DNA of 64,000 nucleotides from an uncultured Bizionia sp. (GCA_947496215.1 CANMCF010000013.1:62001-126000), one strand, 5' to 3'. Counted from the stretch's first letter, positions 26,715 through 36,224 are shown. Made by a program: numbers and translations. The notes: a model not told the origin generated them from the sequence alone.

Positions 26715-28335
26715 AACATTAAAAAAATATCCAATTCTATTTCTCTCCTTGTTTGTAGCTATGATGTTATTGCCTAATCTAGATACTTTGCAAGTAACCA
26801 TCATGGAAGCTCGTAATTTCATCACTGCACGGGAAATGTTAGAGAATGACAACTGGATCTTGACGACTATGAATGGGGAAGCACGTTACCAAAAACCACC
26901 TCTCCCAACTTGGCTATCTGCCTTGTCTACAATGATCTTTGGCGTAAAAAGTATTTTTGGAATGCGTTTGCCTGCCGTCTTTATGGTAATGATCGTTGGG
27001 AATTATATGTTCTATCTATCTCGCAGCATCTTGAAAAGCAGAACTCACAGTATGATAAATGCTTTAATAGTCATTACCTCCTTTTATGTCATAGGCATCA
27101 CAATCGAAGCTCCCTGGGATATTTTTGCTCACGGTTTCATGCTCATTGCAATATACAACTTGTACAAGCTATTCAAAAAAGAAGGCAACAATTGGAAAGC
27201 GACCATGCATGCTGGTTTTTTTATCGGCCTTTCCATATTATGCAAAGGTCCAGTGTCTATTTATGCCTTGCTCCTTCCCTTTCTTTTGGCCTATGGCTTT
27301 ACGTTTAAGTACAAGCACATTAAAAGCAAAGGGCTAGCCATACTCAGCATCATTGCCTCTGCCTTGATCATTGGCGGCTGGTGGTATTTGTATGTACGTC
27401 TACAAGACCCAGAAACATTCAAAACCATAACCAGCAAGGAAACAGGAAATTGGACAAGTTACAATGTAAGGCCTTTTTACTATTACTGGAGTTTCTTCAC
27501 ACAAAGTGGATTATGGACTATTCCAGCATTCATCAGTTTACTCTACCCGTACTTGAAAACAAGGGTAAGTCATTACAAAGCTTATAAATTCAGTTTTCTA
27601 TGGACTGTACTCGCTGTAATCCTCCTATCCATAATTCCTGAGAAAAAATCGCGCTACTTGATGCCAGTACTCATTCCATTGGCTTTCAACATTGGTTTTT
27701 ATGTAGAGTATCTTTTCAGAAGATTCAAAACATTAAAAGACAAACGAGAGACCGTTCCCGTATATTTTAACTTCGGATTGATTGCACTGGTGGCAATTGC
27801 CCTACCCATTGTTTTATTTTTAGTCTTTGAAATCGAATTGCATAACCCCTGGTTCATAATTGCATCCATAATGTTTATTGCCATTGGTACATATATGATA
27901 ATTCAACTAGTGAAAAAGCACATTAAAAATGTTTTCCTTTCTACTGTTTTCTTTTTTGCTTCTGTCTTTGTTTTTGGTTTGCCACTTTCTGACGCCTTAA
28001 AAAGTGAAGATTACAAATCGCTATCCAGCTTAAAGGAAGAAAATGAGTTACGAGGTCTAAAACTATATGCTTTCAATTACATCGCTCCAGAAACCATTTG
28101 GGATTATGGAGATGTCATTGATCAAATCCCCAAGAGAGACAACGCATACATTTTCCCTTTGGAGAAAGAGTTTGGAATTTTGGTAAACGACATGACCGAA
28201 AAAGAAGAGGTTCTTTTAAAGGCTGACCATAATTTGAAAGAAATTTCAACCTATGATTTAAACCAGGCAAAAAAAGGAACGAAACAATACAACAAACGAC
28301 TGTTTAGTACTTATTACATACTAACGAAAAAGTAA
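26707..28335 (+). CDS. ArnT-like GT39 family glycosyltransferase
   Basis: This 542-residue polytopic membrane enzyme has the N-terminal periplasmic-loop signature of ArnT/PMT proteins: TIMEARNFITAREMLENDNW and then ARYQKPPLPTWLSAL (about 29-72), where the acidic residue and the KPPL segment are typical. At least ten membrane helices are expected, followed by a soluble C-terminal part (about 430-542). Such enzymes take a sugar from undecaprenyl phosphate in the periplasm and transfer it to lipid A or another acceptor. It ends one base before the convergent PAP2 gene. Confidence 0.87.
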   Translation: MLKTLKKYPILFLSLFVAMMLLPNLDTLQVTIMEARNFITAREMLENDNWILTTMNGEARYQKPPLPTWLSALSTMIFGVKSIFGMRLPAVFMVMIVGNYMFYLSRSILKSRTHSMINALIVITSFYVIGITIEAPWDIFAHGFMLIAIYNLYKLFKKEGNNWKATMHAGFFIGLSILCKGPVSIYALLLPFLLAYGFTFKYKHIKSKGLAILSIIASALIIGGWWYLYVRLQDPETFKTITSKETGNWTSYNVRPFYYYWSFFTQSGLWTIPAFISLLYPYLKTRVSHYKAYKFSFLWTVLAVILLSIIPEKKSRYLMPVLIPLAFNIGFYVEYLFRRFKTLKDKRETVPVYFNFGLIALVAIALPIVLFLVFEIELHNPWFIIASIMFIAIGTYMIIQLVKKHIKNVFLSTVFFFASVFVFGLPLSDALKSEDYKSLSSLKEENELRGLKLYAFNYIAPETIWDYGDVIDQIPKRDNAYIFPLEKEFGILVNDMTEKEEVLLKADHNLKEISTYDLNQAKKGTKQYNKRLFSTYYILTKK

Positions 28336-28908
28336 TTACTGCAATGTAAAACGCTTTTGTATATATTTGTCTAGCTTATAGAAACCAAAGCCCGACAATG
28401 CTCCAAAAATCATCCCGCTAAAAACATCCAAGGGGTAATGCACACCAATGTATATACGACTATAGGCCATTAAAAGGGCCCATGGCAATAAAATGTAGAT
28501 AATATACTTGTACTTGGACCTCAACATCAAACCTACAAAAATCGCAACAGCCATAGAGTTAGAAGCATGTCCTGAAAAGTAGCCATAACGCCCACCACAC
28601 CAAGACTTTACCAAACGCATTGCATCGGCAACCCCATCCTCATGACAAGGCCGCAATCTCTTGAATCCATATTTGAACAAATTCGTGACTTGGTCTGTAA
28701 ACGATACCATCAACACTATGACAATAAGCGTCAATACAAACATTTTAGTGTTTAGTTTTCTGTACATCAAGTACACCAAAATCGCATAAAACGGAATCCA
28801 ATTGAATTTAGTGGTATAAAACATCCAAAAACCATCCCAAGTGGAAGTTCCCAATCCGTTCAAGAATAGAAAAAGGTCTTTGTCGTATTGTATGAGTTGT
28901 TCTAACAT
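28336..28908 (-). CDS. PAP2 family phosphatase
   Basis: This 190-residue membrane phosphatase shows all three PAP2 motifs: KYGFKRLRP (KX6RP, about 95-103), FSGHASNSMA (SGH, about 123-132) and SRIYIGVHYPLDVFSG (SRX5HX3D, about 162-177). About five membrane helices are present. The family removes phosphate from undecaprenyl pyrophosphate or lipid A (LpxE/LpxF-like). It lies tail to tail with the GT39 gene with no gap, and the neighbourhood favours a lipid carrier or lipid A substrate, which the sequence alone does not prove. Confidence 0.9.
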   Translation of the reverse strand: MLEQLIQYDKDLFLFLNGLGTSTWDGFWMFYTTKFNWIPFYAILVYLMYRKLNTKMFVLTLIVIVLMVSFTDQVTNLFKYGFKRLRPCHEDGVADAMRLVKSWCGGRYGYFSGHASNSMAVAIFVGLMLRSKYKYIIYILLPWALLMAYSRIYIGVHYPLDVFSGMIFGALSGFGFYKLDKYIQKRFTLQ

Positions 28909-28920
28909 TTGATATTATTT

Positions 28921-29022
28921 GGGCGTTACCACAAGGGTCGGGTTATTCGCTATGTCTTTTTTGTAAAGGGTTTCGACTAGGCTCAACCAAACAACAAAGG
29001 ATGTCGCTACTATCCCTAACGC
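28921..29022 (+). repeat. dispersed element, copy A (GGGCGTTA...TAACGC ends)
   Basis: This 102-base segment begins GGGCGTTACC and ends ATCCCTAACGC. Its ends form a short imperfect inverted repeat (GCGTTA / TAACGC). It is related to 63074-63198, which has the same ends, the same preceding ATTT, and an internal GGG-rich segment followed by CGCT and a T run. It fills the gap between the PAP2 gene and the small acidic gene, abutting the stop of the latter. Confidence 0.65.
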
Positions 29023-29023
29023 A

Positions 29024-29251
29024 TTAATCTTCGTAACGAGATACTTCTCTGTCGTAAAAAGCAGTAGCCTGCTCGATTAAATTTTCTGTTTCCAGCTCCA
29101 ATTCCTTTTCATCATGCTTGTCAAAGTCTTCCAACCACTCCACTTCATCATCCTCGAGATTGATAATGAACATTGGAAATTCCGTATGGATCACAAAGAT
29201 GGCATTGGGTAAATCGGTATTGTCGCCTAGAATAAATTTAGGAAGTGTCAT
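29024..29251 (-). CDS. small acidic protein of unknown function
   Basis: This 75-residue acidic protein (MTLPKFILGDNTDLPNAIFV) has a predicted beta-rich first half and a charged helical C-terminus (EKELELETENLIEQATAFYD). I recall similar short proteins in Flavobacteriaceae but know no function. It has no signal peptide. A well-formed promoter (29268-29296) precedes it, supporting that it is expressed. Its stop codon abuts the dispersed repeat copy A. Confidence 0.75.
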   Translation of the reverse strand: MTLPKFILGDNTDLPNAIFVIHTEFPMFIINLEDDEVEWLEDFDKHDEKELELETENLIEQATAFYDREVSRYED

Positions 29252-29267
29252 TGGTATTGTTTTTTTA

Positions 29268-29296
29268 CAAATATAGAGATTTTGAATTCCTACAAA
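29268..29296 (-). promoter_or_regulatory. promoter of the small acidic gene
   Basis: On the minus strand TTTG (29296-29293) and TATATTTG (29275-29268) are separated by 17 bases, 16 bases before ATG 29251. Confidence 0.65.
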
Positions 29297-29311
29297 TACA
29301 AGAATGGCAAT

Positions 29312-30691
29312 CTATTTTAATTCTGTATTGATCAATCGTTTGGTTAGATAATTAAACCTGATGAAAAGTAAAATCGAAGCCGAGGTCAATCCCGCCAACA
29401 AGCCCAACCATATCCCAAAGCTGGCATAAGCCTCCTCTTTACCCAAAAACCAACTAATCGGAAAACCAATCAACCAATAGGACACAAAAGTTATTATAGT
29501 TGGTATCTTTACATCCTGCAAACCTCTCAAAGCTCCCAATACGACCACTTGAATACTATCGCTAATTTGAAAGATGGCTGCTGCCAACAACAATTTCGAA
29601 GCAATGCTAACCACCTCCATATTGTCCTCATAGTTTACCACATCATCAAAATCGACATATATTCTTGGTAAAAAGTCATGAAACAAAAAGAATATGAGAC
29701 CAAACCCCACGGCAAAAATTATCCCTAAAAGAAAAAGGGAAAATGCAATACGGCGCAATTCGAAATACTGTTTCAACCCCTTTTGGTTTCCCACCCTGAT
29801 CATTGAGGCTACACTTATACCCATGGCGACCATAAAGGTCATGGAACTCAAGTTCAAGGCTATTTGGTTAGCCGCCTGTGGATTCTTTCCCAATAGGCCA
29901 CTTAGCCAAATGGCAGCAGTAAAAATGGCTACTTCAAAAAACATTTGCATCGCACTTGGTGCTCCCAATCCAATAATCTTACGAAGCATCAACTTATCCA
30001 AGACAAAGAGTTTCACATTGGTGACATAGGCTTTGGACTTCTCTTTTTTCTTCAATAGAAACCAAATGTACCATAACATCACAAAACGTGAAATCAACGT
30101 TCCGTAAGCAGCCCCCACAATGCCCAATTCTGGAAACCCCAACTTACCGAAAATAAGAACGTAATTTAAAGCCACATTAATCAAATTCGCCAAAATCGTC
30201 GCATACATGGGATATTTGGTCATAGACAATCCATCACTAAACTGTTTGAATGCTTGAAAAACGATCAATGGTATTAAAGACAAAGCCACCAAATCCAAAT
30301 ATGGGATGGCCAACTCCACAACTTCTACTGGCTGCTTCATGAAATACATCAAAGGCTTCGCAAAAAATACCATAGTAAATAATAGTATTCCCAAAACAAT
30401 ACATAAAAACAATCCATGCTTAAAAGAGGATTTTCCTTCCTTGAAATTGTTGGAAGAGTCCGCCTCAGCTATCAAAGGAGTTATGGCCGTAGAAAACCCA
30501 ATCCCCAAAGACATGGCTATGAACATAAAACTATTGCCAAGAGATACAGCTGCCAATTCAGCCGTCCCCAATTGTCCCACCATTATGTTATCTATGAAAC
30601 TGACAAAGGTATGCCCCAACATCCCCAACATCACAGGAGCAGCTAGTTTCCAATTGTATGAGAATTCTTTGGTGTAGTCACTTAAAACCAT
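29312..30691 (-). CDS. MATE family efflux transporter
   Basis: This 459-residue inner-membrane protein has about 12 helices in two MatE halves. The first half starts LAAPVMLGMLGHTFVSFIDN (about 17-36) with IMVGQLGTAELAAVSLGNS, a hallmark of the NorM/DinF-like group. The second starts GLGAPSAMQMFFEVAIF (about 238-254). MATE proteins expel cationic drugs or metabolites in exchange for sodium ions or protons. It is a single gene with a -7 box ending 4 bases before the ATG (30696-30703), suggesting a leaderless transcript. Confidence 0.92.
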   Translation of the reverse strand: MVLSDYTKEFSYNWKLAAPVMLGMLGHTFVSFIDNIMVGQLGTAELAAVSLGNSFMFIAMSLGIGFSTAITPLIAEADSSNNFKEGKSSFKHGLFLCIVLGILLFTMVFFAKPLMYFMKQPVEVVELAIPYLDLVALSLIPLIVFQAFKQFSDGLSMTKYPMYATILANLINVALNYVLIFGKLGFPELGIVGAAYGTLISRFVMLWYIWFLLKKKEKSKAYVTNVKLFVLDKLMLRKIIGLGAPSAMQMFFEVAIFTAAIWLSGLLGKNPQAANQIALNLSSMTFMVAMGISVASMIRVGNQKGLKQYFELRRIAFSLFLLGIIFAVGFGLIFFLFHDFLPRIYVDFDDVVNYEDNMEVVSIASKLLLAAAIFQISDSIQVVVLGALRGLQDVKIPTIITFVSYWLIGFPISWFLGKEEAYASFGIWLGLLAGLTSASILLFIRFNYLTKRLINTELK

Positions 30692-30695
30692 TTGG

Positions 30696-30703
30696 CAAAA
30701 GTA
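30696..30703 (-). promoter_or_regulatory. -7 promoter box of the MATE gene, leaderless spacing
   Basis: TACTTTTG on the minus strand ends 4 bases before ATG 30691, so transcription should begin at or beside the start codon. The gap from here to 30979 shows nothing else. Confidence 0.6.
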
Positions 30704-30979
30704 GTACTTCGGTTTTTGTTATGCGAATTATTTTTGTGAATTCATCATAGATAAAATACTACGTTCAAATGAATTCCATCAACTTCCAAAATAGGTATGC
30801 GAGCAAAAACACACATAGTCGAAATCTCTAATTGAAAACATATGCAATCCTTGCTGTTCATATAAAGCAATTATGTCTAGATCAACATAGTAGTCTACTT
30901 TTCAGTAGGGTATTAGCACACGAAACTGTTTAATTATTGTAATTCAATTAATCAACTGCACTAAATCCCTCCTCGAAGA

Positions 30980-33376
30980 ATGAAAAAAATTATCCTTTCC
31001 GCACTATTTTTGGCTAGCATCATATGCCAAGCACAAGAATCTACAAACGAAAAATACCAAAGGGCCAGAATTTACTATAGCTCTCAAAATGTTTTGAATC
31101 AATTGGAACAATTGGGATTACCACTAGATCATGGCAAACATAAAAAAAATGTGTACATCGAATCTGACTTTTCTGAAAGTCAAATTGCTAATGCCAGACA
31201 AATAGGTGTAAAAGTAGAAGTATTGATCGACGATGTCCAAAAACATTATATTGACCAGAACGATCCAAATCATCGTTCTTATGTTCCACGAAGAAAAAAC
31301 AATCCAAACTGCACAAATACCCCAGGTACGACCTATACAAGTCCTGTAAACTACAATAGTGGTTCCATGGGTGGTTTTTTAACCTATAGTCAAATGCTCC
31401 AGGAATTGGATGACATGAAAACGGAGTACCCTAACTTGATCACAACACGAGCAGATATCAGTACATATGCAACGTCAGAAGGTAGAGGCATTCAATATGT
31501 GAAGATTTCAGACAATGCTTCTACAAATGAAGCTGCAAGTGAAAAACAAGTTCTCTATACAGCAATCCACCATGCTAGAGAACCTATGTCTTTGCAACAA
31601 ACCATATTTTACATGTGGTACCTTTTGGAAAATTACGATTCCAATTTGGAAATAAAGACAATTGTAGACAATACGGAGTTATTCTTCGTTCCTTGCGTAA
31701 ATCCTGATGGCTACGTTTATAACGAAACAAACAACCCCAATGGAGGAGGTTTTTGGCGTAAAAACAGAAGAAATAATGGTGATGGCTCTTTTGGAGTCGA
31801 TAACAATCGAAACTATTCTTACATCAAACCCGATGGTACTGAGGTTTGGAATACAGCTGGTACATCAGGTTCTGGTGGAGACACCTATGCAGGAACCGAT
31901 ATCTTTTCAGAACCAGAAAACCAAGCTTTGAGGTGGCTGGTGGAGGACAATGACTTTAAAGTGGCACTTAACGCCCATAGCTATAGTAATCTATTGTTGC
32001 TTCCTTTTGGATATGCAGACAATCAACCCACTGCAGACCACTCGACATTTCTAGCAATTTCTGGTTATATGGTCTCAGAGAATGGTTACTCGAATATCAT
32101 AGCCTCTGAACTCTATGCTGCAGCTGGAGACAGTGATGATTTCATGTATGGTGTCCTCAACAAGCAAGATGGAGGTACTAGGGAAAAGATATTCTCCATG
32201 ACTCCAGAGATCGGTTCTTCATTTTGGCCTGCTGCTTCTCAAATAGAGGATATTGCCAAAGAAATGTTGTTTTTAAACATCTCTGCCGCTCAAGTAGCAG
32301 GAAACCATGCTTCAATTAACGACAATGCCCCAACATACATTGATGCCTTGGTAACATCTTCCCAATACACCATTAAACGCCTAGGGCTGGAAGATGGTAA
32401 CTTTACGGTCTCCATAAATCCAGTGAGTGCCAATATCGCTTCTATAGGTCCGACAGAAAGTCACAATGGCCTAGACATATTGGAGGAACAAGCAGGTTCC
32501 ATAGATATAAACCTTAATTCCAACATAGCCGTGGGTGATGATGTTGTCTATGAATTAATCTTGAACAACGGCCTTTATGACAAGAAGTTGACCATTACCA
32601 AAACTTATGGTGCTCCAACTCTCATATTGGATGACGAGGCAAATGATGTAACCACATATTGGACCAGTTCCTCTTGGGGAATCTCCACGACAGAATTCAA
32701 TTCTCCCAGCAGCTCCATCACGGATACTCCCAATGGAAATTACACTGCCAATGCAAACAACACTATAACTTTGACTAATGCCTTGGATCTAACGACTGCT
32801 TCCGATGCATTGCTTACGTTCTATGCCAAATGGGAAGTAGAGAACAATTATGACTACGTACAAATTCAAGTATCCACAGATGATGGTACAACTTGGATTC
32901 CACAATGTGGTAAATATACCAATACGGGAGTTTCCGATCAGACAGGAGCCAACAACGAGCCCCTATATGACGGAACTCAAAGTTCTTGGGTTCTTGAAGA
33001 AATCAATTTAAGCGATTATGTAGGTAGCTCAATTCTAATAAGGTTTCAATTGAGGTCGGATGGATTTGAACAAAAGGATGGTTTCTACTTTGACGATTTA
33101 AAAGTCAAGGTGATCAGTGGTAGTTTGAGCACGCCAGATTTCATTCACAACAATGTGGCATTATTCCCCAACCCTGTAAAAGACATCTTGAACATAAGAA
33201 CCAATTCATCTGACTATGATTATGCCATATACACTATTCAAGGTCAGCTCATCTTGGAAAACAAAAACAACAAGAAAAACTCCTCCATCGATTATTCTAA
33301 TTTCGCATCTGGAGTATACCTCCTTGAAATAAAGTTAGATGAAAACAAGAAGACCTTCAAGATCATAAAGAAATAA
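30980..33376 (+). CDS. T9SS-sorted M14 family zinc carboxypeptidase
   Basis: This 798-residue secreted peptidase has a signal peptide (MKKIILSALFLASIICQAQ) and a propeptide-like region (to about 115). The M14 catalytic domain (about 130-440) has zinc ligands His and Glu in HHAREP (about 196-201) and His in ALNAHSYSN (about 330). The substrate-binding segments are CVNPDGY and DNNRNYSY, and the catalytic Glu is in MTPEIGSSF (about 407). A beta-sandwich region near 545-715, resembling a MAM or jelly-roll accessory domain, precedes the C-terminal T9SS sorting domain (LFPNPVKDILNI to KTFKIIKK). It probably releases C-terminal amino acids from proteins outside the cell. Confidence 0.9.
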   Translation: MKKIILSALFLASIICQAQESTNEKYQRARIYYSSQNVLNQLEQLGLPLDHGKHKKNVYIESDFSESQIANARQIGVKVEVLIDDVQKHYIDQNDPNHRSYVPRRKNNPNCTNTPGTTYTSPVNYNSGSMGGFLTYSQMLQELDDMKTEYPNLITTRADISTYATSEGRGIQYVKISDNASTNEAASEKQVLYTAIHHAREPMSLQQTIFYMWYLLENYDSNLEIKTIVDNTELFFVPCVNPDGYVYNETNNPNGGGFWRKNRRNNGDGSFGVDNNRNYSYIKPDGTEVWNTAGTSGSGGDTYAGTDIFSEPENQALRWLVEDNDFKVALNAHSYSNLLLLPFGYADNQPTADHSTFLAISGYMVSENGYSNIIASELYAAAGDSDDFMYGVLNKQDGGTREKIFSMTPEIGSSFWPAASQIEDIAKEMLFLNISAAQVAGNHASINDNAPTYIDALVTSSQYTIKRLGLEDGNFTVSINPVSANIASIGPTESHNGLDILEEQAGSIDINLNSNIAVGDDVVYELILNNGLYDKKLTITKTYGAPTLILDDEANDVTTYWTSSSWGISTTEFNSPSSSITDTPNGNYTANANNTITLTNALDLTTASDALLTFYAKWEVENNYDYVQIQVSTDDGTTWIPQCGKYTNTGVSDQTGANNEPLYDGTQSSWVLEEINLSDYVGSSILIRFQLRSDGFEQKDGFYFDDLKVKVISGSLSTPDFIHNNVALFPNPVKDILNIRTNSSDYDYAIYTIQGQLILENKNNKKNSSIDYSNFASGVYLLEIKLDENKKTFKIIKK

Positions 33377-33513
33377 GAGATACCAAAAGATTGTACTCAA
33401 GTAAGGCTTTGGTTAATCATAATAGTTTTTCGCATTGGAAACACTACCAATGTATTTGTGCCAAGTTTGGTGAAACAACTCTTGATTAGAGAACCACAGC
33501 AATCATTATATAA

Positions 33514-33560
33514 AAAGCAACAACCTTTGAAAAGTTACTCTTTTCAAAGGTTGTTGCTTT
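33514..33560. terminator. strong bidirectional terminator hairpin
   Basis: Two perfect 21-base arms (33514-33534 and 33540-33560) with a 5-base loop lie between convergent genes. The T tail is better on the minus strand (GCTTTTTA) than on the plus strand. Confidence 0.8.
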
Positions 33561-33618
33561 ACGCTTTTATTTTTCTTGAGTTTTCTTCTTAGTCTTAAAA
33601 TAAATGCCTTTCGTCAAT

Positions 33619-34566
33619 TTAGTGACACAATAGTGGTGCATTCTGACTAGTTTCCTCAAATTCTTTTACGATCTCTTTTACAATCTCTGCCACTGGCTTT
33701 ACATCATGAATCAATCCAGAAATTTGACCTATTTCCAATTCCCCGTCCTCCAAATCTCCTTCAAACATTCCTTTTTTTGCGCGAGCTCTCCCTAATAACT
33801 CTTTCAGTTGCTCCGGTGTTGGTGCAGATTTATACAACTCCTGCAACTCATCGTAGAATTTATTTTTAACCAAACGAACAGGAGCCAATTCCTTCAGAGT
33901 AAGCTGGGTATCCCCTTCCTTGGCATCTACCACGACCTGTTTGAAGGCTCTGTGTGCCGACGATTCTTCACTTGCCACAAAACGACTTCCAACTTGTACA
34001 CCATCTGCCCCTAAGACCATACATGCCAACATTGCTTTTCCTGTTGCTATCCCTCCTGCAGCTATCAATGGAATTTTCAAGTGTTCTTTTACCATTGGAA
34101 TCAATGTGAGTGTAGTTGTTTCATCTCTTCCATTATGTCCTCCTGCCTCAAAACCTTCTGCAACAACAGCATTTACTCCTGCTTCCTGTGCTTTCAGTGC
34201 GAATTTCACACTACTTACCACATGAACCACCGTAATCCCCTTGTCTTGCAACCATTTGGTCCATGTCTTTGGGTTTCCGGCAGAAGTGAATACGATCTTC
34301 ACATCCTCTTCAACAATGATATCCATTATCTCAGTAATGTTTGGATAAAGCATTGGTACATTTACCCCAAATGGCTTATCTGTTGCATTTTTGCATTTTT
34401 GAATGTGTTCCCTCAGAACATCGGGATACATGCTTCCCGCTCCTATCAGTCCTAAAATCCCTGAGTTACTTGCTGCCGAAGCCAATCTCCAGCCACTATT
34501 CCAAATCATTCCCGCTTGAATGATCGGGTGTTTTATATTGAAAAGTTGGGTAATTCTGTTTTTCAT
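33619..34566 (-). CDS. nitronate monooxygenase-like FMN enzyme
   Basis: This 315-residue TIM-barrel flavoprotein belongs to the nitronate monooxygenase (2-nitropropane dioxygenase) / FabK family. Visible segments are KHPIIQAGMIW (about 11-21), GFEAGGHNGRDETTT (about 138-152) and the FMN-phosphate loop IAAGGIATGKAML with LGADGVQVGSRFVASEES (about 170-207). It could oxidise propionate-3-nitronate-like toxins or act as an enoyl reductase; sequence alone does not decide. The gene follows the S8 protease gene by 19 bases, apparently co-transcribed with mnmA and the protease. Confidence 0.85.
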   Translation of the reverse strand: MKNRITQLFNIKHPIIQAGMIWNSGWRLASAASNSGILGLIGAGSMYPDVLREHIQKCKNATDKPFGVNVPMLYPNITEIMDIIVEEDVKIVFTSAGNPKTWTKWLQDKGITVVHVVSSVKFALKAQEAGVNAVVAEGFEAGGHNGRDETTTLTLIPMVKEHLKIPLIAAGGIATGKAMLACMVLGADGVQVGSRFVASEESSAHRAFKQVVVDAKEGDTQLTLKELAPVRLVKNKFYDELQELYKSAPTPEQLKELLGRARAKKGMFEGDLEDGELEIGQISGLIHDVKPVAEIVKEIVKEFEETSQNAPLLCH

Positions 34567-34585
34567 TAATTGGTATGGTTGCTCT

Positions 34586-36196
34586 TTAATTGATAATTAA
34601 CTTTAAAGTCTTTGCGACATCGTTGGCCTCTACCTTAATCAAATACAATCCTTTTGAAAATGTAGACACATCTATTTTTGAATGCTCCTGAGATACTGTG
34701 GACTCAAAGACTTTTTTACCTAAAATGTCATATAATCGCACACGAGCAGATTCATAAGCAGATGGTATTTGTACATTGACTACGTTTTGTGCTGGATTGG
34801 GAAATATGTTTAATGTTGTAGCGTTATTTTCAAATTCCGTGACAGACAATCCTTCTGTTAAAGCCATGGACAAATCTGGAATACCATAACCTAACAAATA
34901 ATCCGGGCTATTGTATTGAGATGCTGACTCTCTTACCAATTGCATTATTTGCTCGTTGGTCATATTGGGCAAAGCTTGCCACAAGCATACCAAGCCTCCT
35001 GCCAAAATAGGTGAGCTGAAAGAAGTACCATTTGCAGTTGTAATGGCATCATTTTGATTTATCACATAGCTAGCTTGTCCTTGCGCAACCACATCTGGTT
35101 TTTGCGTTGGCTGTATTGCGCTTCCTTGAGAACTAAAACTTGCATAGTTACCGTTTGCCTGTACAGCTCCAATGGTAAACACACCAGCTCCATCTGCTGG
35201 TGCTCCTAGCCCACTGGCTCCAGAGTTCCCCGCTGAATTTATCATTAACATTCCTTTTTCGAAAGCTATGTTGGCCCCTTTAGTGATATATGTCGTATTT
35301 CCATTTAAGTCTTGAGATGTATGGCTATAATTAGGATTGTCATAAGTTTTGTATCCCAATGAAGAATTGATGACATCTACTCCCAAACTATCAGCTCTTT
35401 CTGCTGCTTCAACCCAAAGACTCTCTTCAATTGGGTTTTCATTTGGCGCATTTTCTGTTCTAAATAGATAATAACTGGCATCTGGTGCCGTCCCAACAAA
35501 CTGATCTTGTACAAAGCCAGCCATATCGCTTAACACCAATGTACCATGGGAACTTGAGGTATTTGCATAGACATCGTCTGTTCTATCAAAGAAGTCATAA
35601 CCTCCCAATAGGTTACCAGCATCTCTCAATCGTTGAAATCCAGCCATTGTATTTACATTTGGAAAACCGGCATCTATCACAGCAACCGTAATTCCTGTCC
35701 CTGTATAGTCTGCTATATGTAGATCGTCTCCATTGAACATTTCTATCTGATTTAGAGCATTTCCATAGTTGAACACCGTTTGCTGACTTTCAATCTCAAA
35801 CTTGTTTTCTGGGATTTCCACTTGTGAAGTCTTTGAATTCAAGTTGTCGTCTGCAAAAGTAATGCTATTGACAAAAATCAAGGCTGACAATGCATTGATA
35901 TTGGCTTCCGTACCACGAACGTGAACGGCATTGAACCATTTTGATTTTGCCCAAACGGTAATTCCAGTTTGGTTTTTCAATTGTGTTATGTAGTTTTCAT
36001 TTACTGGTACGTCACGCTCATCTATTGTCGTACCATGGGCATTTTTCCTATCTATTGCCTTTTGGGTCATGATAGTGATGGGATTGGCAATTGAAGCCGC
36101 TACATTTTCTTTGTCTGTAAAGTATATCCAGGCATCTTCTTGGCTAAAACCTAAAAATGAGATGCTGAAAAAAGTCAAGAGGAATATTTTTTTCAT
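34586..36196 (-). CDS. T9SS-sorted S8 family serine protease (subtilisin-like)
   Basis: This 536-residue secreted protease has a signal peptide (MKKIFLLTFFSISFLGFSQ) and an N-terminal region (20-160) that may be a propeptide. The S8 domain has catalytic Asp in AVIDAGFP (about 171), His in SSHGTLV (about 215) and Ser in NGTSFSSPILAG (about 391), with the oxyanion region MINSAGNSG (about 318-326). A C-terminal T9SS sorting domain (NIFPNPAQNVVNV to AKTLKLIIN) sends it to the surface. It lies 27 bases after mnmA, with a small hairpin in the gap. Confidence 0.92.
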   Translation of the reverse strand: MKKIFLLTFFSISFLGFSQEDAWIYFTDKENVAASIANPITIMTQKAIDRKNAHGTTIDERDVPVNENYITQLKNQTGITVWAKSKWFNAVHVRGTEANINALSALIFVNSITFADDNLNSKTSQVEIPENKFEIESQQTVFNYGNALNQIEMFNGDDLHIADYTGTGITVAVIDAGFPNVNTMAGFQRLRDAGNLLGGYDFFDRTDDVYANTSSSHGTLVLSDMAGFVQDQFVGTAPDASYYLFRTENAPNENPIEESLWVEAAERADSLGVDVINSSLGYKTYDNPNYSHTSQDLNGNTTYITKGANIAFEKGMLMINSAGNSGASGLGAPADGAGVFTIGAVQANGNYASFSSQGSAIQPTQKPDVVAQGQASYVINQNDAITTANGTSFSSPILAGGLVCLWQALPNMTNEQIMQLVRESASQYNSPDYLLGYGIPDLSMALTEGLSVTEFENNATTLNIFPNPAQNVVNVQIPSAYESARVRLYDILGKKVFESTVSQEHSKIDVSTFSKGLYLIKVEANDVAKTLKLIIN

Positions 36197-36199
36197 GAT

Positions 36200-36224
36200 A
36201 ATTGCAGTTTATGTTACTGCAATT
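36200..36224 (-). other. intercistronic hairpin between mnmA and the S8 gene
   Basis: Perfect 9-base arms (AATTGCAGT / ACTGCAATT) with a 7-base loop overlap the mnmA stop and end 3 bases before the protease ATG. There is no T tract, so RNA processing or translation control is more likely than termination. Confidence 0.5.
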
